A DNA stretch of 64,000 nt from Bolinopsis microptera (taxonomy: Eukaryota > Ctenophora > Tentaculata > Lobata > Bolinopsidae). Below, in pieces: positions 21,054 to 31,054 of the stretch. The translations under genes and the position numbers were made by a program. Below the pieces are notes generated by a model that saw only the letters and a list, made by a program, of their open reading frames with translations, was not told where the DNA came from and made no database searches. The stretch is from the NCBI RefSeq assembly GCF_026151205.1, contig NC_087077.1, positions 12,620,983 to 12,684,982 on the forward strand, read 5' to 3'. Numbering within the stretch: position 1 is the stretch's first letter; each line of letters starts with the position of its first letter.

Positions 21054-22679
21054 GAAGAAGTTGGCCGTGCTGTTATGAAGCTGAAATCCGGTAGAGCGTG
21101 TGGCCCTGACGGTATACCTAATGAGCTAATGAAAGCTGCTGGATATCCCCTCCACTATGAGTTGGCTAGGATCTACAATCTCTCCTTTGAGACCAACACA
21201 TACATCCCAGCTATTGGAGAAGGTATCCTGACACCCCTTCAGAAGCCAGGAAAACCCCGAGGTCCGGTAAAGTCTATCCGGCCCCTCACATTGCTAAATG
21301 GAACTCGAAAAAGTCCTATCCCTCGTAGCCTTGAACAGAATCAATTACCACGTTGATATGTACACTGGACCTTGGCAGGCGGCATACAAGCAGGGTCGCA
21401 GTTGTGCTGACCTGGTTTAGTCTCAGAGAATGTTGACATCAGTGGTTACCAGGCGCGAGTTTGAGTATAGTAAAATCAACATTGACATGACCGCTGCGTT
21501 TAATACCATCCGCAGACAGACCATCATCAACCTCCTCATTGATGCAGGATGCTCTAGAGACGACATTCGCTTGGTTCAGTACCTCCTCTCAAATACAAAG
21601 CTCAAGGTGACGGTCAACAGAGCTGAGTCTGGTGAATTCGTGATTAATATTGGAGCTTACCAGGGAGACAGTCTGGCAGGTAAAGTGTTTACATTGACCC
21701 TTGCCGGTGCCCTGAATCACATCAGAGCCGTGATCAGTGTCACAATTCCTAGACCAAACCCCCCAGTCTCTGATAGAGGCCTCCCGTTAGAGTCCGCCTA
21801 TGCTGACGATGCTGAGCTTCTGAGTGAAGATGGTCAGAGTCTGGTGAAGATACTAGAGATTGCTAGTGACATACTAAAGGACTGGAGCCTCTTTGTTAAC
21901 GAATCAAAGACGGTGTTTACAAGAGTGTATTTGGCAGAGACAGATGCTTTGGATGCCCATGGCAATAAAATCAGAGGAAATGAAGAGTGGCGAGAGTCAG
22001 TGCTATTAGGATCAAAGCTCTGTTCAGAAAGAGATATTGTCAACAGACGCAACAAAGCCAATGTTGCCTTCTACACCTACAAGAAAGTCTGGTTGAATAG
22101 TTCTGTTCAGATCAGTGAGAGTAGAAAGCTGAAGTTGTACGAAGCTCTTGTCACTTCAGTGTTGTTGTATAACTGTAGCAGCTGGGCTACTCCTGAAACC
22201 GTAATGGCATCTGTCGACGTTCTTCAAAGGAAGCATCTGAGACAGATAATCAACACCTATTGGCCTACGGTTATCAGTAACGAGAACTTATATAAGAGAT
22301 GTAATGTCAGTCCCCTTACTGAAAGGATCAAGAAAGCACGATGGAAGATGCTTGGGCACGTTCTCAGAAGCGGTGATGACACTCCCGCTTTCTTATCTTT
22401 TAGATTTGCATGTTTAGGATGTTTTGATTACAAAGGAAGGAGGGGCAGACCTCGTTCAAATTTATTTGATTTATTAATAAAAGACATTATGACGAAGAAT
22501 ATTATTGTGATTGTAAATAAAAGATTTAGTTTAAGTAATTTCAACGATTTAGTGTACAAAGCTCATGATAGACGCTTATGGAGAAGCTATGGGTGAGTCG
22601 AGACTACTCGGCCACTCGATTTTATGATTTATTTCCTATTATCTTGTGTTTGCTGTATATAGTTGATTAATAATAATAA
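21054..22679 (+). pseudogene. RTE-like LINE fragment inserted beside the palindrome apex
   Basis: A 1626-bp 5'-truncated LINE related to LINE-B. It opens inside the RT at MKLKSGRACGPDGIPNELMK (21075). A frame break or stop near 21350-21420 separates this from the long open part at 21430-22596, which has NIDMTAAFNTIRRQ, then GAYQGDSLAG, then YADDAEL and ISNENLYKRCNVSPL, RWKMLGHVLRS. It ends in an AAT-repeat tail. TAATAACT at 21046-21053 and 22680-22687 is the target-site duplication, so the LINE landed inside a satellite unit of the right arm. LINE-B is clearly related but diverged. Confidence 0.87.
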
Positions 22680-24906
22680 TAATAACTAGATCAAACATCT
22701 CGTGACAATTATTGTAGTTTTAATACTGCCATAGCAAGGACTAGGAATAGCTCAACTCTAATAACTAGATCAAACATCTCGTGAAAATTATTGTAGTTTT
22801 AATATTGTCATATCAAGGACTAGGAATAGCTCAACTCTAATAACTAGATCAAACATCTCGTGACAACTATTGTAGTTTTAATACTGTCATAACAAGGACT
22901 AGGAATAGCTCAACTCTAATAACTAGATCAAACATCTCGTGACAACTATTGTAGTTTTAATACTGTCATAGCAAGGACTAGGAATAGCTCAACTCTAATA
23001 ACTAGATCAAACATCTCGTGAAAATTATTGTAGTTTTAATATTGTCATATCAAGGACTAGGAATAGCTCAACTCTAATAACTAGATCAAACATCTCGTGA
23101 CAACTATTGTAGTTTTAATACTGTCATAACAAGGACTAGGAATAGCTCAACTCTAATAACTAGATCAAACATCTCGTGACAACTATTGTAGTTTTAATAC
23201 TGTCATAACAAGGACTAGGAATAGCTCAACTCTAATAACTAGATCAAACATCTCGTGACAACTATTGTAGTTTTAATACTGTCATAGCAAGGACTAGGAA
23301 TAGCTCAACTCTAGCCACTAGATCAAACATCTCGTGACAACTATTGTAGTTTTAATACTGTCATAACAAGGACTAGGAATAGCTCAACTCTAATAACTAG
23401 ATCAAACATCTCGTGACAATTATTGTAGTTTTAATACTGTCATAGCAAGGACTAGGAATAGCTCAACTCTAGCCACTAGATCAAACATCTCGTGACAACT
23501 ATTGTAGTTTTAATACTGTCATAACAAGGACTAGGAATAGCTCAACTCTAGACACTAGTTCAAACATCTCGTGACAACTATTGTAGTTTTAATACTATCA
23601 TAACAAGGACTAGGAATAGCTTAACTCTAGCCACTAGATCAAACATCTCGTGACAACTATTGTAGTTTTAATACTGTCATAGCAAGGACTAGGAATAGCT
23701 CAACTCTAATAACTAGATCAAACATCTCGTGACAATTATTGTAGTTTTAATATTGTCATATCAAGGACTAGGAATAGTTCAACTCTAGCCACTAGATCAA
23801 ACATCTCGTGACAACTATTGTAGTTTTAATACTGTCATAACAAGGACTAGGAATAGCTCAACTCTAATAACTAGATCAAACATCTCGTGACAATTATTAC
23901 AGTTTTAATACTGTCATAGCAAGGACTAGGAATAGCTCAACTCTAGCCACTAGATCAAACATCTCGTGACAACTATTGTAGTTTTAATACTGTCATAGCA
24001 AGGACTAGGAATAGCTCATCTCTAATAACTAGATCAAACATCTCGTGACAACTATTGTAGTTTTAATACTGTCATACCAAGGACTAGGAATAACTCAACT
24101 CTAGCCACTAGATCAAACATCTCGTGACAACTATTGTAGTTTTAATACTGTCATAGCAAGGACTACAGACTAGGAATAGCTCAACTCTAGCCACTAGATC
24201 AAACATCTCGTGACAACTATTGTAGTTTTAATACTGTCATAACAAGGACTAGGAATAGCTCAACTCTAATAACTAGATCAAACATCTCGTGACAATTATT
24301 GTAGTTTTAATATTGTCATATCAAGGACTAGGAATAGCTCAACTCTAATAACTAGATTAAACATCTCGTGACAACTATTGTAGTTTTAATACTGTCATAA
24401 CAAGGACTAGGAATATCTCAACTCTAATAACTAGATCAAACATCTCGTGACAATTATTGTAGTTTTAATATTGTCACAGCAAGGACTAGGAATAGCTCAA
24501 CTCTAACAACTAGATCAAACATCTCGTGACAACTATTGTAGTTTTAATAATGTCATAACAAGGACTAGGAATAGCTCAACTCTAATAACTATATCAAACA
24601 TCTCGTGACAACTATTGTAGTTTTAATACTGTCATAGCAAGGACTAGGAATAGCTCAACTCTAGCCACTAGATCAAACATCTCGTGACAACTATTGTAGT
24701 TTCAATACTGTCATAGCAAGGACTAGGAATAGCTCAACTCTAATAACTAGATCAAACATCTCGTGACAATTATTGTTGTTTTAATACTGTCATAACAAGG
24801 ACTAGGAATAGCTCAACTCTAGCCACTATATCAAACATCTCGTGACAACTATTGTAGTTTTAATACTGTCATAACAAGGACTATAGGAATAGCTCAACTC
24901 TAATAA
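22680..24906 (-). repeat. 79-bp satellite array, right arm (about 28 units, inverted)
   Basis: The same unit as at 18518-21016 on the opposite strand (TAGATCAAACATCTCGTGAC, TTTTAATACTGTCATA, GGACTAGGAATAGCTC). The arm starts at about 21017 with a partial unit, before the LINE insertion, and resumes at 22680. The extra 7-bp variant (GACTACAGACTAGG, near 24160) mirrors the rare variant in the left arm. Confidence 0.95.
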
Positions 24907-25643
24907 ATTCTATTTGTTGTTATGACAATAATATAACTCAGAATGTTAACAAGTTTTTGAAAAGACTGTAGAAGAAGATATCATGCCTCATTCGTTGGAG
25001 TTCTCAGACCCGTCGACACTCTACTGCACAATTTCTAAGAAGAGGGTTGATTTCCTCAAAATGGGAAACAGGAGAAAGAGCTACAGACCATCAAGGCAGA
25101 ATTAAAAGAATCATTTACCTAATACTTTTTAACAGTCACAGAGTTTTATAATAAAACTTTGTAAGAATTTTGATCGTTCTTTAAAGTTGTGTTTTGTTAA
25201 CATCATATTTTGTATTTCTCGACTCAAAAAAATCATTATTATATAACAAACGAATCTTTTATCATTAAAGCATTTCATGCTTTACTGCCGGTTTACTATA
25301 CGACTGAAGTGCACAATTGTATGGAAAAGTAAATTTATTCTCAATAATACGAGAGGAGGTGTTCTAACCAAATTGTACTAATATCACCCCGTAGGTATAC
25401 CGGTACCGGTACACCGTAGGTACCGGTTTATTCTCTACTAAATATCGCCCATGTATAATATCGTCTCCCATGCTATTAATGTGCCAAGTTCGAATTCGGT
25501 TTCTTGCACTTTACTTATATATAATATTTTGCTTCCTATAAACTGGTATGTTAGGAAGCAAAAGAGGCTGTTTAATGTAACTTCAGGAAGGCGCGACTGT
25601 GAAAATAGTTGAGAAAACTACGCGCATTAATGCTAAAATGTGA
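24907..25643. other. Right inner flank of the Foldback-like element
   Basis: Unique AT-rich sequence inside the right terminus, with a palindromic ACCGGTACCGGT region (about 25400-25412). A short open stretch (about 25000-25145) has no recognised domain. It is not an inverse copy of the left flank. Confidence 0.4.
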
Positions 25644-25681
25644 TGCTTTTGGCGGAGATATAAACTGCGCCTTGGCAGAAT

Positions 25682-26313
25682 ATAAGTTCGTAACTTTAAC
25701 TTTGCAGATTTCTTTCCTCTGATGAGCTGGATTAAGTACCCGTCATTCCGCCGCAGCTTTAATGTTTATGGACAGAAAAGGCCTGAACACTGAAGTCCCC
25801 AGGTAACCGAAACAAAGCTCAAAGTTAATTAACCCTTGTACTCCGTTTCAGAGACTGTAAAATGTCAATGAATAATCAGAAATATAATGAACTAGAAAAC
25901 CTGTGGTCACAGGGAGGAAGTTAATAGTATTTTTTGTTAGTAAGTTTAAATCACGTCAAAAAATATCCTACACAACCGAAGATACAGCCGATTAAAAAGT
26001 TTCTCGCACTAAACACAACGTAATATCACCAAAACCGATAAGAATGCCGTTTTTACAATCTTTGTAACGTGAAACAACTTAATAACCCTCGTTATCATGG
26101 TTACTATGCAAGTTCATATTTTTCGTTTGATTTGCATGCATAATTGCATGCTGGCGGTCGTACATAAATAATTCTTTGAATTATAATAATGAACAATGCA
26201 ATGTAATGGTGTCCTCGATGGCCGACGAGCACAGGTCTGCACTTGAGGCTAAAACCAACAGCTCAGGCTCGCCTTGCAACTACAAACTACGAAATAATTT
26301 TAGGCAGAGTGGT
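25682..26313. other. Spacer, nothing recognised
   Basis: AT-rich sequence between the Foldback-like element and the hAT-like element. No exon or repeat could be supported. Confidence 0.35.
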
Positions 26314-26321
26314 ATGTGCCG

Positions 26322-27657
26322 CAGGCACGTAGCCAGGGGGGGGCTAGGGGGGCGGCAGCCCCCCCCCCGGAAAAAATCGAACCCCAGAAAAAAGATAAGC
26401 CCCCTAGTCCCCATGGTCGCCTGGTAACTGGGCTGTGTTTATGACTGCAGTCAGTCAAAGATTTGAACTGTGGATTAGTAAATATATGTCATTAAATCCA
26501 AGCAAACATTCTAGAAGACTTCTATAATTATCTCATTAAACTATATAAAAAATAAGTATAAAGAATAAGGAAAAGGAACGGGAATGAAGCCAATACCAGA
26601 AGTGAAACCCCACCAAAGAATAATTGATCCTTAGGTAGACCTGGTGAAATAAAGTAACTGAACTGTAAGTTTAAGAAAAGACGGAAGGAATAAAGGAGAG
26701 AGGAAATAATGTAATGTGAACATCATCAGCAGATGACTTGGCACACCGGTTTTGGGGGTTTAATACCTGTACCGGTTTAATGTGCCAAGACCCCCTAGCA
26801 ATCACTCGTCAGTGATCACCTGTTCACGTTAAATGTGATGTCAAGGATGTCGCTGACATCAAGTATACTGTATTTGTACAGAATACTAGGTCGGTCTTTC
26901 AGAAGCTTTCTGAATTTACTCTTCAGGAGTCTGTCATTATAACATCTTGAAAGAAGTGTCCTATAAAGGGTGTTGGTAGAACACAGAAAAGAATCAAGGT
27001 CAGAGATAATGGAAGAGTAACGAAGGACCTGACCGTAAAAAACATTATAACCAACAGAAGAGGAAATATTACTGTTAGGAAAGGTGTACATGACCACAGG
27101 AAAGTTGAAGTCATCAAGTTTGTTGTAAAGCTTGGTGGCGACGTGTCCGGAGTTATTCATCGAGATGTTGATGTCGAGATAGTTTACGGACTTATTGTCG
27201 TCACCACTCCTCTCCATAAGCAGGTCAGGTGGATAAATGGACCTGATTAGGTTAGTCAATAGTGTCAATAGTGTCCCCTAGACCGTAGGAAATGTAAAAA
27301 TCTTAAGACGATGAGGCCTGAGTAAGTCGTAAATTCTGATTGGAGAATGCAGATTACTGTTGTGAAGTTACCAAATTTACGTGAGTACTTGATTCTTTTC
27401 AATCCCAGTTTATTGCTGTCCTACAAATTTCTTTAATGCCAAATGTCGTCTAAAACACCCTGTTTCGCAAAAAATTTCCGGGGGGCTGCGCCCCCCTAGC
27501 CCCCGCCAAGGGGCTCCGCCCCTGGACCCCGCTGGGGGCTGCGCCCCCAGACCCCTGCCACAGCTTGCTCGCTTCGCTCGCTGCGCAGCTTCATTGGACG
27601 CGTCGGCTCGCTTTGCTCGACAGCCCCCCTCAAAGAAAAATCCTGGCTACGTCCCTG
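26322..27657. mobile_element. hAT-type non-autonomous element
   Basis: Ends CAGGCACGTAGCCAGG and CCTGGCTACGTCCCTG are inverse copies with one mismatch. They are flanked by ATGTGCCG at 26314-26321 and 27658-27665. CAGG-type ends plus an 8-bp duplication fit the hAT superfamily. The subterminal regions are poly-G and GC hairpin-rich (about 27480-27600, repeated GGGGCTGCGCCCC-like stems). No transposase is present. A reverse-transcriptase-derived ORF remnant lies inside at 26816-27268. Confidence 0.85.
26816..27268 (-). pseudogene. Reverse-transcriptase-associated ORF fragment inside the hAT element
   Basis: A 150-aa minus-strand open frame with NYLDINISMNNSG, then YNKLDDFNFPVVMYTFPNSN, then VGYNVFYGQVLRYSSI. 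It resembles the region just after the RT core in an invertebrate RT family with motifs of the type LDLxISxxNG and DKRDDFNF, possibly Penelope-like. It lacks the catalytic RT core. It may be captured cargo or an older insertion. The family assignment is tentative. Confidence 0.45.
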
Positions 27658-27782
27658 ATGTGCCGTCTGCACAGTCCACACTACGAGACATTATGAGATC
27701 CAAGACTTCGAGAGTCCCAAGTTAAAGACAGCAAGGCTTCAAAATTGAAAAATCAAAGATGCGGATGATGATTTACGTACAC

Positions 27783-27946
27783 TCGACTGTCATGTGACTT
27801 TTTAAACAGTCCTCTAGGTGGCTCTAAATGACTATTCGAAACCCTAACCCTATAATCCGATCCCAACCCTAACCCCAACCCAATCCCTAACTGAAGCATA
27901 TGCTGAAACCCTAACCCTAACGAGAAATTAGACCAACTTCTTTATT
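27783..27946 (+). repeat. Telomere-like dispersed repeat, copy 2, left half
   Basis: Matches 16487-16650, including the CCCTAA blocks and AACGAGAAATTAGAC. It is interrupted by the element at 27951-30106, then continues at 30111-30301 with GGTCATATCACGTGATCGAG through GGCACGCTCGT. Confidence 0.75.
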
Positions 27947-27950
27947 ATAT

Positions 27951-30106
27951 TGACACGTTCATTTGAGTTTGAGGATATTGGTAAATATAAGTGACCCTAT
28001 TAAAAGGCACAGTGTAGGTGACTTTGTCACACTATGAAATTACACAAACCCTTGATGGTTAAGATAATCGTCTCATCCTCTAGGCTAACTTTGTCACTTA
28101 ACGATATCTTAATCAGGTGATAAGATATCGCTTAAATACGGCCGGCACGAAAATGGTTACATTGTCACAATATAAACATGTGACGGAGTAAATATGGACC
28201 CCTTGCTGCCGTTTTTGACCACATTTTTGAGTGTCCAGTTGATTGGATGGGTACATATGACCATTACCTACATATTTGACGACTTTTTTCGTTAGATGGT
28301 GCACTCAGGTTTACTCTGTCACACATTTAAGAAACATGTGAAGAATGTTTAGGGCACCCTGATAAGCAATGCTGAGTAGTGTACGTTTATTTGATGGCCT
28401 GGAAGTGCTAGGAATTGTTATTATATCATATAGTCGTAAGGAATTAAAACACAGAAGGCACAAACAAGTTTACTTTGTCACATAATCTTGATGATATCTG
28501 AACATGTGTGAAATTAAACAAATAATGATATACCAGCTTAAACCCCTTATATTACATACTATGGATCAAACAACACTGCTTGTACCACGCACCAGTCACA
28601 TATCGGGTGGTAATATGTTAACAGTGTCACAATTAAACTACTGCACCATGGTCAAAAATAGGGTAATTTCGTCACAAAAAAATTATTATAACTCTGTTAG
28701 CTCCTTGCTGGCAAAATAACTAGTTCATTGATGATAAAGTTACATAGTATTCTAATTGAGGTATAGCTCTTCAAAATAGGGGCAAGACATGTTTACTTTG
28801 TCACATCAGTTATTATAAGAGTTAGGTAATCGTCATCAGATTAACAGATCTTTTTCGTAGTTTGGATCGATTAATATAGGCAATAAAGCATCCTATGCCA
28901 ATTTTAATACACTATCTTGATATTGTTGGGGCAGGGAAAGTTAATTTTTTCACATTTTCAGCGTCTTTGACAAATTAATCTAAAATTGTTAAACTTGAGC
29001 TCTGATGTTCTAGACAATATTCTACCAATCGTTTCTGAAAGAATGTTGAATTCTAATAGAGTTATAGATCTTCAAAATAGAGGCAAAACATGTTTACTTT
29101 GTCACATCAGTTAGGTAATCGTCATCAGAATAACAGATCTTTTTCGTAGTTTGGATCGATTAATATAGGCAATAAAGCATCCTATGCCAATTTTAATACA
29201 CTATCTTGATATTGTTGGGGCAGGGAAAGTTAATTTTTTCACATTTTCAGTGTCAAATTAATCTAAAATTGTTAAACTTGAGCTCTGATGTTCTGGACAA
29301 TATTCTACCGATTTTTTTCTGAAAGAATGTTGAATTCTAATAGAGTCATAGAATATATAGATCTTCAAAATAGGGGCAAGACATGTTTACTTTGTCACAT
29401 CAGTTTAAATTATAAGAGTTATTATAAGAGACTATTTCATTCTATAATCATTATTTTTAACCTATTTACGATTTCGTATCATTTTTTGTGACAATGTAAA
29501 CATCAACTGATCTTAACTTGCATCAACTACATTGTCATCATGTAAAGTTTTCCCGCCTTTCAAACCAAAATTTAAAATTTAAAATTCCATATATTGTGAC
29601 AGAATTAACCTCATTTCCCAATAACCAAGTGCCTGTATTAGCTAACTATTCGAAACAACATATTTTAGGGCTATGATTGGTAGATCAACCATCAAATAAT
29701 GAGTTAAAAGGTTTTTGAGGACACCTCACAGTAGAATAGAGACCTATGGTATTCTGAGTGTGACAAAGTTACCCAAATATTGCCTTGTAACCGTTCGATC
29801 CGTGCCCTTTAACCAATGTTGTATCATAATTGTTAGATTGACCTAATCTACTATATTTCAGACCAAGGAATGATATTTAGACAACTGCAGTTAACCAAGT
29901 CACACAAAATGTGACATTTGAACCATTATAATGCCTAACAACAATAGATTTTCTTTCTGAGCAGTGCATATGGGAGTATGGGTTACGTGGCTAATGTTCA
30001 GAACTTCTGAACGTGCTATGTTGATAGATGTCAAAATTAAGCCACTATCGTCGAAAACGCTATCATTTTTGTTTACCAATATCCTCAAACTCAAATGAAC
30101 GTGTCC
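27951..30106. mobile_element. Non-autonomous DNA element with 34-bp TIRs and TTGTCAC motifs
   Basis: A perfect 34-bp inverted repeat (27952-27985 and 30072-30105; outer bases GACACGTTCATTTGAG) bounds a 2.15-kb element without coding capacity. ATAT on both sides may be a 4-bp duplication. The interior carries about a dozen TTGTCACA-like motifs on the plus strand up to about 29400, then the inverse TGTGACAA form to the right end. A roughly 300-bp block is tandemly repeated (starts near 28749, 29050 and a partial at 29334). Confidence 0.72.
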
Positions 30107-30110
30107 ATAT

Positions 30111-30301
30111 GCTATGGTCATATCACGTGATCGAGACAGTTTTTTGCCGATATCTCGCAAGGGGAGCATTTTAACCCTATGTCATGTGGGTTAATTTGGA
30201 AACAGCGTTCGAAAATACATTGAAACAGGTTGATTTCAACTGTCAGGGGCCCTTTTAGAAAAATCTTGAAGATCTACTGTATAGTGATTTGGCACGCTCG
30301 T
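30111..30301 (+). repeat. Telomere-like dispersed repeat, copy 2, right half
   Basis: Corresponds to about 16655-16845 of copy 1 (CACGTGATCGAGACAG, then GGGGAGCATTTTAACCCTAT, then GGGGCCCTTTTAGAA). It shows that the intervening element inserted into a pre-existing repeat. Confidence 0.75.
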
Positions 30302-31054
30302 AAAGACGCCACAACAGATCTCAAAATAGATCGGATGGAATAAAACACATTTCATACATTGACCTTACTTCTACCAGAAAATTTAAAGACGGGTTGCAAT
30401 GAATTAAAGACAGTGAAGCCTTCAAAATGGTAAAAATTAAAGATGCTGAAGTCTTAACACTACGTATCTTTTCGGTACAGTTCAACTGTTCATGTTTTAG
30501 CACTGTTTTTTGCTCTCATCTTGATGGCTGCTGGACATGACAACTAATATCTGAAAAGGGCAATGCTGAGTGGTAGGATTAAGAAATGAGGGCAGTCGCA
30601 TAATGATACATTTTGGCCCCCTTCTGGTGAAGACCCATTGCCATGAGCCTTCTGATGTAGGCGAGGTTGTCTAAGCGCTGATAAAATACATTCCCAAGAG
30701 TTATTTTAGCATATTTGTCAGTGTGAAAAAAAACTTTAGATCATGTCACAATGATACCAATGTTTTCTTGATTCCAAAGTATTCTTTGTATTCACCTACA
30801 GAGGTTACTCAAATTTATGTTTTACTACTATTTAAATGTAGTTACCTTTGTCTAGGGGAAGCACACAATAACAGTTTATTTTGAGGCTATCTGTGATTAT
30901 TATTTTTAAAGCCGGGTTGTACTTATGTTGTTAAAGAAAGATGCTCCAAAAGACTTGTTTTTTTCCAATCTTTACACTCTTAGTCTTTGTATTGAATATT
31001 CAATATTTCACTGAAAACAGTATTATCTTTGTTAGGTGTTGATGAAATGAAAAC

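Larger units (their letters stand above)
18070..25671. mobile_element. Foldback/MULE-like transposon with satellite arms
   Basis: A 7.6-kb element bounded by TTGGCAGAAT at 18060-18069 and 25672-25681, a perfect 10-bp target-site duplication. Its ends share a 28-bp perfect inverted repeat (18070-18097 and 25644-25671; outermost bases GGCGCAGTTTATATCTCC). Inside, two long arrays of a 79-bp unit stand in opposite orientation (18518-21016 and 21017-24906), meeting at about 21016. No transposase is seen, so it is non-autonomous. Long inverted arms made of tandem repeats plus a 9-10 bp duplication are the hallmark of Drosophila Foldback-type elements, which belong near the Mutator superfamily. The only coding matter is an inserted LINE fragment. 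Confidence 0.85.
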
